Origin: Struthidea cinerea
Taxonomy: Eukaryota > Chordata > Aves > Passeriformes > Corcoracidae
DNA: 64,000 nucleotides
Assembly: GCA_013397865.1 (NCBI GenBank)
Contig: VZTI01000618.1
Span: 196,855-260,854 of the forward strand
Direction: 5' to 3'
In this document: positions 37,726 to 51,764 of the stretch, piece after piece
How the letters are laid out: each line of letters opens with the position of its first letter
Position numbering within the stretch: the first letter of the stretch is position 1
Program-made: the position numbers and the translations under genes
The notes under the pieces: model-generated
Database searches by the model: none
Told to the model about the DNA's origin: nothing
The model's input: only the letters and a program-made list of their open reading frames with translations

Positions 37726-40700
37726 AGTACTCAGCTACTATTTAGATTACCTGAAATGCATAGACAAAAAGCTTCTAACTTTCCAGTGTTTAACTATGTT
37801 TGCTTCAGCATATGCACCACTGGATGGACAGTTCTTGTGTATGCATCTGTGCCTTGCTCTGTCTGATGTTCATAGTGGTCTGTGGTGAGTGGGAAAATGT
37901 AGTTTTTTTCTCATAAAGCCAGGGAGAAGTTCCTTCATCCTTGCTACAAAGTCAGTAGAAGTCATCTCTCTCTGTCTGTCCTTCTTGTATGGCCAAGCTA
38001 ACTGTGGATGAGTGTTGGTATCTCTGCTCCACTCCACAGCCACAGGTTGCACACTTTGCCTTCTGGTAATGTCCTGGGTTTCTAAATAATTTCTTCCTGC
38101 ATTGTTTTTCCACCATAAAGAGAAATATTTTCCAGTCATGTCCAAAGAAACATGCAAGTGGAAATGCAGTTGTCTGCTCCACTTCAGGCATTTCAAACTC
38201 TGTGCTATGTGTAGATTAGGTAGACCAGGAATTAGTTTGAAACAAATAAAAGATAATACTTCTCCATACGGTGGGACTGTGGGTTAGCTGCCTATATATT
38301 GCATCATTGGCCCACTCCATGTCTGCTCTCTCCAGTGTTGTTGTGGAGCTCGTAAGCAAGACAGAGGAGTAATGTCATCTTTCCAGTAATCTGTTGTTCT
38401 CACTGCTACTTATGCTTTTTGACTAATTTTCTTCATTAATATTTGATGTTATACCGTTGCCCATTTTCTTTTGTTTTATTCATCTACAGTATAAATAAGT
38501 ACTTATTACATTAATATTCATCCATACTACCCCAAGAGGGCAAAAGACTGGGAATTGCTATTTGAAATTACTTTTAGAGCTAAATTTGCTGCAAAATTAT
38601 TTCATGCTGCAGTTAAAACCAGATACCTCAGTATTATCACAGACTAATTATTTAATGTATGGTTATTTTTGCTGGGTTTTTTGGTGGTTTGTTGGTTTGG
38701 GTTCTTGTTTTTGGGAGGTGCTACTTTTTCCAAGATTCCTCTCTTTGAAGCTTGGCTAGGTTGCATTTTTCAGAATTCTTTATCTTGCATTTATTCGTGT
38801 TTCAATTTCCTCAGTCACCAGGATTCTCAGTCCACCAGTGTCATATAGTGAAGTCTCACAAAACTCATTATGTTTTAAAAGATTGTTTTAAACCTAAGTT
38901 ATATTTCACTGGCAAATTTAATCACTTTGTTTTTAACTTACTCTTGCACTGTTTAGAGTACATGTGTGCAAGATATTTTTGTTGTTTGTTTTTATTTTAA
39001 TCAAACTGCAAAAAGATTCTAAGTATTGATACTAAGGAATCATTCTGAGCCTGTAAATGGCTGAGGATAGACCACAAAAAAGAGAAGAGTGAGTAATCTG
39101 CTGATTATATTAAATGAAAATTCATAGGTTTTGAACTAATCTGTTTTGTTTCTCCCCATTTTTTTCTTAAAATCATATAAAATCTCACGAGAACACCAGG
39201 AGCTTTATTAATTTCAGTGAGGAGCCTTTGAGCCTTTGTCACAGAATTTTCTAATTTTTTTTCTAAATTGGTTTTGTCTTTATAGTAAATCAGTTTTAAT
39301 ATAAGATATAGCGGCCTTTACCTTGTTTCAGAGGTTCACTCTGTGGTTCACTCTTCTAGTTCTGTAATGATAAAGCAGATAATTTTCTGTTTCCCATCTA
39401 GTCAGTATTGGTGGGTGAGTATTGTCCTTGCACTGCCCTCTACAAGAGCCAGAGCTGGCCGTGGCAGGTTGCTGGACAAGCCCATCTAGATGGTCTGAAA
39501 CTTGATGTGTTCTGTGACACTGGGAAGTGGAAGTGGCCAAAGATCTTGCCCGAGTAGGTAGAGAAAGAAGCTCTCAGTACAGATTGATTCCTAAAGTCAC
39601 TTCTTACTGAAATCCCAGCATTTGCTTGTTCTTCAGTTTCTTCAAGCTTTCCTTTCATAGTTTAAAGGAAGAAACTTCAGAATGGGAAGGTAATAGGGCT
39701 TGCTTCCATCTGGTTTCCTAAATGCATTTTGTTTTCCAGGTTCAGAAAATAGGTGTGAAGAGTTAAAGCATAATGAAACTTTCCTCAAGGAGGTCTTAGA
39801 CTGGAGTAGCTTCATTGATTGGCTCATCTGGGATTCAAATGTGATTTATGGGTAATTGACAGCAAGTTCTTGTACACTTTGAAAACTTCAACTTGACTTT
39901 AGCTAGTTTGTAACTGATTAAGTGACAACTAAGAAAAGCTTGTGTCAAAATCGGAATGTTTAAATATGGGGTTTAACAGTGTCTATGCTTTTTTAATCCT
40001 AATCAACAAAAGTTTTTCTGGTTCCTTACTGAATTTTGCTCCCCCAAATGCTATTGTTTACCTTAAAAGAGTGCTTATGCAGACATCTGTGCATAAAGTG
40101 CTATGACTCTGGTGAGAAGCACTCGGGTACATACTTCTCCAGTGTGTTATGACTTCTTTGTTTTCACCTTTTTTGGGGGTGGGATGGATGAAGAGGAATT
40201 CAACCACAAGACATGGTTTTTTCTCCTTCTGTTTATACATTTTAATACATTCAAGAAAGAGCATTTAAAAGCATAGTTGTGCCTCTGTCTTAATTTGGTG
40301 TCCTCTAAGGAAGATGATGGAATTTCAGTAATTCGTATGAAGTTGTTTAGTAACTGCTTATGTGGTGACAAATGAAGTTCTGCTGTAGATTAGAAACTGG
40401 CAAGGAAAAAACAAATTATGGAAAATAGATCAGCAGTGTGCAAGGGCAAGAGGGATTTATTCCTGGAAAGCCTGCTCAGTTTGAAAGAGGGGGAGTTGCT
40501 GATATAGCAACTTCGGTGAACAAGACACAATTATTTAGATTAGTTGAAAATAGGTAGGATTTTGAAGGAGGTAATAAAGGAGGGATGATATTAAAAGAGA
40601 GATGGACAGAGTGCAAGTTACTGAATGCTGAAATGAGTGCATTGAGCTGTTTCTGAGACTGCAGATGAGCAGGATCCTTTCAAGCAACGGTCTGAGACCA

Positions 40701-42754
40701 CAGCAGTAGAGACATTTTCAGTCATCTCTGCGCTGAAAGAAGCAGTCTTGGCCATGCTTTGCTTCCTCCCTTGTGCGTCCCTAAGCTTTTATGAGGCTGT
40801 TAATTAGACTGAACTGGACCAGCCTGGGAAATGTAACCAATTAAAATTGTTTTTATTAAACATTAATTTTAATTTGGATCTTTTGTATAATGATACAAAT
40901 GCTTGAATAAACTGAAAGGAGAAGGTGGACAGAGGAATCCAGTACCAGACATGACCATCTGGGGAGGGGAAAAGAGGAGACTGCTGCTTTCAACAACCCA
41001 CATATGTGGTTTGTGCTGGCCTTGCAGGATAATGAAATGCCAGGCTGAGGTGTTATTATGGGCTGCAGGATGGAAATACAATTGCTTGGAAATACTGTAC
41101 TACCATCACACATGATGAATTCAGTCCAAACTGCTCTGACTTAGTGTGGAAAAGGAAGGGAAAGAATCATAAATGGGAAATAAGGTCTCTGAGAAGATGT
41201 TTAAAAAGAATTAATTTTATTGAGGATCTGGGATCTATTCTGCTGCAACAAATGGCACTACATGAGTTATTTCTTGAAATGCCCTCCCTTTTGTAACAGT
41301 TTGCAGAGTGCCTCTGGAGCTGTGGTTGTAGCAGTTGTGTGACGTCCTACACTTTGTTGCTCGGTACATGTTAGACAAAGAGATTGTCTTTGGTGGTCCC
41401 TGGATAGCTTAGTGAGGTGGTGATGATGAAATTTGGCTGTTGATCTTGTTTCGTCACATGTTGTGTGAGAGCATTGCATGGCAGTGAGCATTGCACACGT
41501 GCTGGTGCAGGCCCAGGACGAAACTGCTCCAAGGGAGTCACTGCTTTTCCCAGCCTTTCTCCAGCCACCATCCTCAAGGAGGTGATGGGGCCTGTGATGC
41601 TGTCTGCTTCCTTTTGGGTTGAGTTGTGGAGTACATGTGAATATTTTACATTTTTCTCAAAGTAAGGCTCTGTCTATCTCAGAGACATCACCCAAAACTG
41701 AAAGCATCTAGGGCTGGAGATGAGCCTCAAAAATAGGGAAAGAATTCTTTTGTGCCTCAGTTTCCTCAAATAAATAATTTGAATATTAACCTCTAATCTT
41801 CTTCCTGAGGGTGCAGTGAAGCTAAAGTCATTATTGTCCATGAAGTGCTTTTGCCATACTGTGCTGGAGGGGACTACAGAAGTACTGAGTAGTATTTATT
41901 TTAAATTTGATTTAATGCTTTTGATTAAAAAATGAATAAAATTGTCATAGACCAGATTGTAACCCTGTAGGCACTTGGAATGGAGCATTTGTAAATGAAG
42001 CATTTACTGAGAAGTTTGAAATTGTTTTTCATGTTGGTTTCAACAAAACAAATTGAGCAGAGAACAATGAAAAATGCTATAGCATTTTCTGTTATTAAAA
42101 TGGTGAATTTGTTTGGTGCCTAAGGTAAAATCCATGTTGTGCAAAAGACCAAAAAAGAAAATTCTACAGCATAACAGGGAAACTCAACTGAAGCAGTTTT
42201 GGTGGAGTTTTTCAGTGGAATGAGGTGGGGAAAAAAGCTAAATGCAACTGTGCAATTCAGCAAAAGAGAAATAAAAGATAAAACTGCAAAATGGTGAAAT
42301 CTCATCACTCAAAATTTCACAGGAGCTGAGAGCAGGCTTGGGTGCCTTGTCCTTCTGCATCAAGGCCAGATGTTCTGCATCACCATCACAGTGCTGGGGC
42401 TCCCTGCTGGGTCTTTCTCCTCTGGGACCTGGGGCCAGAACCTTGCCTGGTTCTGTTCTTTTAGGGAAGGAAGGCCTGAAACAGTAAGACTTAATGTTAA
42501 GATATATGCACGTTAAGGCTCCTTTAGCTCACGTGTGTTTGTCCATCTACGTGGTGTGTAACACAAAAGACCTTTTGAAACTGATTTTTAGGTGTTTTTA
42601 CTTTTAATCAGTATTAATATAAATTTAAAAAGTCATAACCTAAAGCTGTCTGTTAGCAAATCCTAGCAAATGAGAAGTGGAGATAAATCACTGTCTAAAT
42701 GAGAGGAAAGCCGTGGATTTTTCTTTAAGCAAGATGATAAAATATTAAAATATC

Positions 42755-43680
42755 AGTGGAATTGAGGGCACCCTTGTCATGTTTGCTGATGGCACCAAGC
42801 TGTGTGGTGTGGTCAACACACTGGAGGGAAGGGATGCCATCCAGAGGGACCTGGACAGGCTGGAGAGGTGGGCACATGCAAACCTCATGAAGTTCAAAAA
42901 GGGCCGGTGCTGGATCCTGAACCTGGACTGGGACAAGCCCAAGCACAAAATACAGGCTGGGTGAAGAATGGTTTGAGAGCAGCCCTGAGGAGAAGGACTT
43001 GGGGTTGTTGGTTGAGGAGGAGCTGGATGTGACCTGAAAATGTGCACTTGCAGCCCAGAATGCCAAACATGTCCTGGGCTGCATCCAAAGCACTGTGGGC
43101 AGCAGTGAGAGGGAAGTGATTCTGCTCCTCTCCTCTGCTCTGGTGATGTCTCACCTGCGTCAGCTCTGGGGCCCCCCATCATAAGAAAGATACAGACCTG
43201 ATGGGGCGAGTCCAGAGAACGCCATGAAGATGGCCAGAGAGCTGGAGCACCTCTGCTGTGAAGACAGGCTGAGGGAGTTTCGGGTGTTGAGCCTGGAGAA
43301 GGCTCTGGGGAAACTTTACAGCACCTTCCAGTACTTAAAGGAGGCTTACAGGAAAGCTGGAGAGAAACTTTTTACAAGGGTTTTTAGTGGTAGGACAAGG
43401 GCTATAAATGACTTTAACCTGAAAGAGGCTAGATTACATGTTAGAAAGAAATTCTTTACTGTCAGAGTGGTGAGGCACTGGAACAGTTTGCCCAGAGAAG
43501 CTGTGGATGCCCCATCCCTGGAAGAGCTCAAGGCATGTCACCTCAAAGTCAGGGCAAGTAGGGACAGTAGGCTCTGAGCAGCCTGATCTAGTGAAAGATG
43601 TTCCTGCCCATGACAGGGGATTTTAACTAGATGAACTTTAGGGACCATTTCAAACAGAACCATTCCATGATTTTTATGGT
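42755..43680 (+). mobile_element. CR1 LINE, about 0.9 kb, same orientation as PARD3
   Basis: This is the longest CR1 copy here. It runs from the end of the reverse transcriptase frame (42755 to about 43200) through the 3' untranslated region, with GTGAGGCACTGGAACAGTTT, CTGTGGATGCCCCATCCCTG and CTGATCTAGTGAAAGATGTT. It ends at ACCATTCCATGATTTTTATG, a worn form of the CR1 terminal repeat. It is 5' truncated like nearly all CR1 copies and cannot move by itself. The 117-codon frame at 43224-43577 lies in the untranslated part and is not a gene. Confidence 0.96.
42776..43200 (+). pseudogene. Broken C-terminal end of CR1 reverse transcriptase (ORF2)
   Basis: The frame beginning FADGTKLCGVVNTLEGRDA, followed by RDLDRLERWAHANLMKF, is the CR1-family reverse transcriptase around its catalytic box C and the segment after it. 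In active CR1-type enzymes this box reads FADD; here the second aspartate is Gly, so catalysis would be lost. The frame then hits a stop at 42962-42964. Homology continues one base over (from about 42960) up to another stop at 43035-43037. After that only scraps of the thumb region can be followed. It is a dead fragment with no sign of host use. Confidence 0.88.
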
Positions 43681-44841
43681 TCTTTGGGTGAAATTAACAG
43701 GGGGTTTGTCAGTAATATGAAAACAAAAGCTTTGAAAGTTACACTTTCTAAATAAGACAGAAGAAGTCCTCAGTTTAAACTCCCAGCATTGTACAGACGT
43801 TTACCTTATTGGAAAACAGATATTTTGATCAAATTTTTAAAAAGCCAAGTCTTCAGTGAGCTTTCTGATGTAATTTCTGAACAGTCCTGAGCCATGCTGA
43901 GAAAAATATCCAGAACTGAATTTTGTTATTAAGATGCCTGTGTGAGTAAAATGATGTTTTGTGTGGCGGGGAACAGAGTGCTATACTTTTACCTTGCTTC
44001 TAAATTGACTCTTACGTTCAGTGCTCCAGGGGATTGAACTGTTCTGTACTTGGCTGAAGCTAGTGAAATCCTTGCATGCTGATACAGATCTGCAAATCAA
44101 GCAACAAGGGACCATTTCAGATTAAAAAAGAAAAAAAGAAATGAATAAGGATAAAAGAGCTATGAGACCTGTTTGAAAATTGCCTAATGACAAATTCAAG
44201 TTGCTAAATAAGAAATGCTTTTTGTATCTTAAAAAAAAAATCCTCAGAAGGATGAAAAGCATGGTCTTTGAAAAGGTGAGGTGAATAATAATATATTCAG
44301 GAGTGTTACAGGGAAAATGTGAAGTGATTAATACAGAATTGTCTCCTTCCTTTGTCTCTATGTCAAGGGGAAAATATGTGACTTATGTATAATACATCTC
44401 TGCAGAAGTCTTTCAGATCTCTAAACTTAGAGGTGGAGGCATGTACACTTGGTTTTCTGCAGGGAAAGTGTGTCCCAATTTCATGTTTCCATTGTCTTTT
44501 TTTTTTTGGCTTTTAAAAATCACGCAGGACTTAATGACTTCTTTTTTTCCTGGTGTCTATATACAGAATAAACTAACTTGTCAGATTAAAGGGATAAGTA
44601 TTTAAAATTCTGTTGCTCTACATTAGTTACAAGCAGGTGAATTCAGTGTGGATCTATTTATGGGAGAACTAATGGATGTGCCTAACTTGACCTACTTTAG
44701 ACTACTCAACAGAGAAAAACAAACACAATGTAGTTGTCCCACTGTTTTTTTCCTACCTTAAGAACAAAATAATATCTTTGTTGTTGTGCCCTTCTAAATA
44801 CATATGTCTATTTAGAAGCATATTTATATCTATCTATATCA

Positions 44842-44882
44842 TCTCTCTCTCTCTCTCTCTCGCTCTCTATATATATATATAT
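44842..44882. repeat. Compound TC / AT microsatellite
   Basis: Ten TC units, a single G interruption, three CT units and then seven AT units. TATC-like units precede it from about 44821 and TGTATGTA follows. Confidence 0.94.
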
Positions 44883-47800
44883 CTGTGTATGTATTTATTT
44901 CCTGGATGCCATAGTAACAATCCATGTTAAGAGTATATTGTGGGGTTTTTTTAGTTGCATAAACATCAACTTCTCCATATCAAATGAATGTTGCTGGTCC
45001 TGAAATCCCAAAACTGTATTCCCTGACATTGTGGAGTAGGAAGAACTCAAGTTCTAAAAGAAAATTAGACTTCATTTTGTAAAAATCACTCCTGTTGTGA
45101 AAAAATTCAAGAGAAGCACCTCCTGCCAAAGCAGGGGCAGATTTCTTTCTGTGTGCAGGTATTACATGAGTTAGCAAGGGGTGGCGTATAGGAGCAGCGT
45201 GTGTATCAGTTACCACAGTGAAAGGGAAAATAAACAGTATATGAAGATATCAACCAGAGTGTGTTTGTTACATGCCAAGTGCTACACTTACATTGGTTCA
45301 CCATGTGGGGATGTCTCTGTAATTGAGGTAATGCCTGCGTTATGCAAGGTAGATGATAACCAGGCCTGGCCTTTGGGCTAAACTTTGCAGGGGAATTTGA
45401 TTATACATTGACCTATAATTGTAGCCTTGTAAAGCTGATAACTATTTCCTTTAAAGATACTTCCCATGATTCTGGCATCAAAGTAAGACTTTGAATCTGT
45501 ATTTAATATGAACCCTAATATTTGTTTTACACTGGCAGATCTTGGTGGTCTGTATGTCAGTCTGTGAATCATATGAGAAGAGTATAAAATTTCAGAGATT
45601 TGAACATGGAAGTATTCTGTAGATAAGCCTTATGTAAAACAAACAAAGAGCAGACTTACACCTGTGAAACAGATATGTTTTGAATTCTGAGGAAAAACAG
45701 AAAGCAGTATAAAGACTGTAACTAGGCAGTTACACCAAATGAACCCATTTTTAAGGCAACAATCAATTTGAGGTAATTTGGTATAGTTGTACATGGGTCT
45801 ATGAGAGAGTTACTTCTCTTTGTAATACGATGGACACATCTATAATTTGTTATTGATCAGATCTTCAGAAAGCTCTTTAGATGCTTCACTTAATGCTAAA
45901 AGTGTGACATCCATGCTTTATATATTTAAAATATGTAGCACAAGAAAGGTTAGTGCTTTATTGTTATGTCTAATATTTTGGTTGATTTTATCATTACATT
46001 TGGTTTAAGGATTAATTTTATTGGGCTCCCCAACAGGCAGCACTATAAGTGCTGGGAAGCCTTGTCTGGTCCTGCCAGATCTTTTCTGGCTATTCCTGTT
46101 AGCTGTGGTTGGTTTTACTTACTGGTTGCTCTGCAAATGAACTGTCTGACAAATTCATTATGTGATGAAATGCCTTGAGTTTTGTAGTTCTTCACATACT
46201 CGCCATCTCATAAAATGTTTAAAAAATAGGTTGTGCACTGCAGGTGTTACTAGTTGCTAAGAAAAGGAAGAGATGAAGCTCATCTGGTATCTTTGAGCAA
46301 GAAGCATTTTGTGGCTTAGCATCCTAAGCCGCTGCTGAGACATTTGAGATCCATTTTAACATTTCTGCTTTTTAAAGTGTCAGATCGAAGAGTCTTACAT
46401 TTGCCTTTGCAAACATGTAGTATTATCCCCAACATGTTCATAGGGAAATGCACTTTTGAGTGATTTTTGCCACTATCATATAGCATGTCAGTGTAGGAAA
46501 TTAGAAAGGACCCAATACTGTCTTCATCTTAAGTCTCGCTTTAGTATAATACATATATCATCAAGGTATTTTAAGGTTCAATTTGGCAGCACTTTACCCA
46601 TTTGTCAGGGAACAGAAACTTAGGGCACTCTTTTGTCATCATTATATTATTTTGTAATGTCCTATGAGTGTTATAGTGGTGCATATTATATGTGGACTTA
46701 GAGCTGTTGCAAAATGACCGCAGAAATACTTCTGTGCTCCAGTAATACTTGAGTCTTCTTTTAAATGTCTCTTAAATATCATCTGGTGGGAACAGCTACA
46801 TATTTTTGTTATTCATTTGATACTTGCCATCTGTATAGGAACCTAGATGTATGGATTTGTTGTAGTAGCTGTTGCTTTGCAGCACATCTCCCCCGTCTGC
46901 CTCCCACCCTGGACTGTCAGTGGTCCTGGAGAAGTCATGGAAACAATCCAGAGTGGGATGACCTCAGTCTGGGGGAAACAAACTCTGTAGTTTTCAATAA
47001 AACAGCAAATACAGTCTGTGAAATATAATTACAATACACACTGTGAAATACTTGAGAATCAGTGGTGCTTTAGACATTACTGTGGGCTTTTTCTCTGTCA
47101 GATCCCATTTTGTGCTGTTTTCCTTGTATGGGGTTGCCAAGTTGCATGAGTGTTTGCAATTTTTGGCTAATAATTTTTTTCCCTTTTCCTCAATATTCTT
47201 TTCTCTGCTGGTAGGCACAGACTATTCAGATGCATTAATTAAGAAGCACGTTCGATCAACAAAAAAAAACCCCTTGACTTTTAATGAATTTCTTACTGTT
47301 TGTTGGTAAGCTACCACTGTAAGGACATGCCCAAGATTTTTGTTACTGTGAAGAAGCAGAAGCAGCAAAATGTCTCAAGTTAAATTCACTAGCACTAAAA
47401 CCTTTTGCCTAACCTACTAAAGCTCTTAAAAGGCTCTCGTACTTTTTGGTGCAGTCTGCAGTGCCTACTGTAAAAACAATTAACTGCAGCATAATCTAGT
47501 AAAAATCTTTTTTAGTGGAAGCTCTGCTGCATGGCCAAGCAGCATTTGTGTTGTGCTCCTGCCACTAGCCTGGCTTGCTGTGTGGTAGAGGTGTGCGCCA
47601 CCAGATCATTACAGAACATGTGTGTCATTTCAGTGGTACATCACAGGCTGTTGAGCCCCTAAAGACCACTGACTTCAGTGAAGCTCTAAACTAATACACA
47701 CTACCAAATAACTGGGATATCATAGGACTTGTTCAGCTGTTGTTAGTATTGCAAAGTTTTTAATACATGTTTTAAGAAGAGTCATTATAAAGGAAAAAAT

Positions 47801-48304
47801 GCTAGTGATTCAAAGTTGAATGAATTGTCACATGGGTTTGCCAAAGGAAGGTTGTATCGAATTATATTCATTGGCTCTCTGGTGTTCTGCCTTTTGGACG
47901 ATAGGAAAATCAAATTAATCTATCTTTAAATCTGTAAAAACTTTTCCTTTTAAGGCACTTCACAACAGAAATAGTGCCATCATGAAGCCAACCAGGTTTA
48001 AGGCTCAGCTTGATCAGTTTAATAAATGGGAAATAAGAGATGATTGCCTGTGATAGTAGGGAATGAATTTGATATTCATCAGAGACCTGAGAAATCCCTT
48101 CCATTCTGCACTCCTCTGTGTCTATATGATATGTATTCACTGATTTGACTGAGCAAGGCAAATTTCATTTTAGAGTAGCGAGGCATATAAAAACTATGTG
48201 AATATTGTCATTTCCAGTTGCAGGGTGACCATCCTGCAGAAGGATGTGAATAACATAGAGATTATTGAGATGTAAGGAGAATGTTAACTTGTATATGCAT
48301 GTGA

Positions 48305-48320
48305 ATATATATATATATAT
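48305..48320. repeat. AT dinucleotide repeat
   Basis: About eight AT units in AT-rich intron, followed by a T-rich run. Confidence 0.88.
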
Positions 48321-48710
48321 AATATTAAATTTTTTTTTCTTTTTTGTGTTTAAGTGGATGATGACTTCATGTAAATTTTCTCTCTCATTGGATTACTGAT
48401 AATAGCAGTGCACCAAGTATAGGGCTATTGTGAATTACACAAAGCTCTCACCTAATTATTTGTGTATATATATGTATGTTCAAGAGGGAACATAGCCTAT
48501 TTTTTGTATTCAATATTTTTGGGTTTTCCCCACGTTGTCTTTGTAACTGCTCTTCAGATTTGATTGAAAATTGCCATTCTCTGGAGATTTGGCCGGTTAA
48601 TCAAAAAGTGAGAACATTAGCACAAAAGCCTGATGCTGGTGTATTTGTGCTAGTTAAGACACAGGAAAATAGGTCCCTTAGGAGCTGTTTCCTATCAAGT
48701 CTGATCATAC

Positions 48711-48725
48711 AGAGAGAGAGAGAGA
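48711..48725. repeat. AG dinucleotide repeat
   Basis: Seven AG units. It lies within a 125-codon chance open frame, which it does not help to interpret. Confidence 0.85.
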
Positions 48726-50012
48726 ACCTACTTTATGTTGCAAGAACCAAACAAACATTTATGAAGCACAGCTGCCAGGAGACTAATAATGAATATGTCT
48801 CTTCTTCCATAATCATTACAGAGAAGTATGAGAGACTAAAAGGGGAAGTATGAAGGGAGGGGCATGTTTTAATAGCATAAACTTTATTTTATTTGAGTCT
48901 TGGCTGAGGAAAAAAATATTGTCAGGAGCTTGTCATTATTGATAATCTGTCCTTTTCTACAGTAAACACAAAAGCAGCTGTTGGGTGTTAGATACTGATC
49001 CTTTCAATGTGGTATTTACAGGACTTACTTACACTCACTATGCTAAAATTTAAAAAATCAAGTGCTAGAAAACAAACAACCCAGTGTCTGATGCTCCATG
49101 GGAAAGTGACTCTCACTTGTGATGCTCACTGAGGCAGTGCTGTCTCCAGCTGGGTCTCAGGCCACACAGCCATTACTGAGAGACTGAGCTGACTGAATAC
49201 CATACTCATATATGGTATTAATACAAGATACAGAAATAATGTTATCACATCATATCAGTATTACATCAGCTCAATAATAACTAAAGTTTAAATCAGTCAC
49301 ATTCTTGAAAGAGAAACTGCAAAATGCCAAGAAAAAAACTTTTCTCTTTGCTTTTCATTTCATTGAAGTCTGGGCACTGCAAGACTTCCAGAAAACTCTG
49401 GCTTCTTGCATACTGCCAGCTCAGCAGGTAAACAGCTTTATGTCCATGTAAGTAGTGCTTTCATCATATTAAAATATGCAAACAGTATTGACCTCGAATT
49501 TCCTTTGGATGAGTGTGATAAAAGCAATAATTCCTAGGAAAAATTACTTTAAAAAGTTGCTTTGTAAAAATGATTACTACAGCAATAGTGACATATCAAC
49601 GCTTTCCTAATCATTATGGCTCATCTTGCCAGTTTCTTAAGGAGTTGGGAAAATGAACAAAAGCTTTAAAGGAGGCCCAGACAGAGCTCTCTATCCTGCC
49701 CTTGTGCAGGTACATTTCAGTGTATATAATCTGGTTTCAAAATCAGTTCTTCCATCTTGGAGCACATATACTGCAGACTGGCAGTGCTGGGTTAATGGCT
49801 GGACTTGATATTAGAGGACTCTTTCAGCTGAAATTCAATGTACAAGATAGTTGCTGTTTACATTATAGGTGTACTGGTGGACAGTGGAGCACACCTTGCC
49901 AAAGAGTTCTCAAGTAATTTGAAAGCAGAATTTACTCTCTTTTTACAGCCATTATCACTAAAATAACACTTTCTGAACAATAATGAAATAGTTATTATAC
50001 CCCCATGAACTG

Positions 50013-50045
50013 AAAAAACCCGACCAAACCACCCAAACCAAACAT
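50013..50045. repeat. A/C-rich low-complexity stretch
   Basis: AAAAAACCCGACCAAACCACC-type sequence resembles the tract inside the CR1 at 28 kb, but without CR1 around it. It is simple sequence with no known role. Confidence 0.65.
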
Positions 50046-51764
50046 CTTTACTTCCGTTTTTATTTTCCCAGTTGTTGGTAGAATGGAGATGTTGCTGTTG
50101 AATTGAGAGATGGGATTAAGTGTTCAGAGAAGATGGATTTATACATAACCCTTACAGGCCTTCAGAGCCCATTTCCCATTGTGTCTGCCTGAAGCAGATC
50201 ATGATCCTCACTTCCTCCGATCAGGCACCTAGAAACAAAGGCTGCACAAATAAAAGATGTAGGAATTTAATATTCAGACTCCCTGGCTGCTACTGAGTTT
50301 TTGGTAGAAAATTGTCAAAAGACAAGGGAATGTGAATTTCTGTTTTGGTTCATGAGAAGTTTATTGAACAGCAGACATGAGTGGCAGAGTGCTTCTTTGA
50401 AGATGACATCGTGGATTAATTGGAGGCAGGAGCTGATATTTTGGTAATGAAAGTTAAAATTTCTAGTAAGACAGGGAAAGCATGGCTAGTTTTGAGCTTT
50501 GGAAATGACTCTAGGCAGATTTCACTCTGGAATTTTCTGAGAAAATGTAATTAAAAGATCTGTTTGGGTTCATATATATTGGATAAGGCAAGAGTACTGC
50601 TGACATTTCTTAAATCTGCAGATTTTGTAAGCCTAGGTGGTGATACAGAGATTGTCTTCAAAAATAAAAACCCAGTTGGCAACTTTTCAAATGTATTTCA
50701 TTAACACGGTGCAGGTGAACTGTGAAATGGACCTTTTTATATGTAGAACTGTTAGCACTAATAGTCCATTTTGAGCAGTTAAGATACTTTTTCAGTTTTT
50801 GAGTCATTAATTTTATTACAGAACTTAGAAATTTTTTTTATTTTTATTTTTAGAACAGAGAAATTTTACACTGAGCACATCAAGATATAGAGAAGTACAT
50901 TGGAAGAGGTGCTTTAAATTTTCCTCAGTGCTGTAAAGATGAAATTATTTTTTAATTACTCTTATTTCCATTTTGGAAAAAAACATACTATGTCTTTAGT
51001 AGCTGTACATTAAAAACTGTATCTTTTGAAATAGCAGATATCAGTGTTTTTATATAGAGAAAAGAAACCTTACAATTTTGGGAGCTTGCTCAAATCAGTT
51101 ATTTCTGAGATATATCTGCAGTAATATCCATGTGGGTTTACAGAAACTTTCTTGCTTGTTCTGTTAAATGTCCTTTTCCTTGTTTACCTCATCCAGGTCA
51201 AATTTGCCTTTCAGAAGAAAACTGCTTTCCAAATACAGAAATAATTGCTTGATGCAAAGATTTTCACAGCTAGTTAGTTACTTTTCATAGTAAATCAGAA
51301 TTTTAAGTCAAATCCCTCTGCAGGTGTCCAATTTTTCTCTCCGTTCACTTCAGTGTAAATCAAAATCTGTGTTATTTTGAGAAGAAAAGAGAGTCTGATT
51401 ACTGTAATATTAAAGATTTTTAAAACGGTACATCATACATCTGTTGATTATGGCAGTAGCGCTTTCATTAGGATTGTGATTCCTCCTCTGAGCACCTATT
51501 TATGGGCACATGCATGTTTCTGATATAGATCTGTCTGCTGTCCAGGAAAAGACAGACAGAGGCGTGTGGGAGCTGCTGTTTCTTAATTGCTTGGGTAACT
51601 GACAGTCAGTGTGGTTCCAAAACTTGCTGTGTTTATGATTCTCGATACAAAAGCCACAAAATGTAGATGTGATGATGCCAGATAGCATCCGTTTTACATA
51701 GCTTTTGATTTGCAGTTTCTGATTTCTTATACCCCAATATTGAAAGGTGCAGGAGGCAGCTTAG

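Noticed and set aside
41267..41580. His- and Thr-rich - strand frames as a possible transposase scrap
   Set aside because: No catalytic motif or terminal inverted repeats could be found, and the resemblance was too vague.
42725..43182. Overlapping - strand frames of 122 and 145 codons
   Set aside because: They are the reverse of the CR1 reverse transcriptase region and have no independent similarity.
43224..43577. 117-codon + strand frame
   Set aside because: It lies in the CR1 3' untranslated region, and its sequence is explained base by base by CR1.
48476..48853. 125-codon + strand frame
   Set aside because: It contains an AG simple repeat, shows no domain and has no splice or promoter support.
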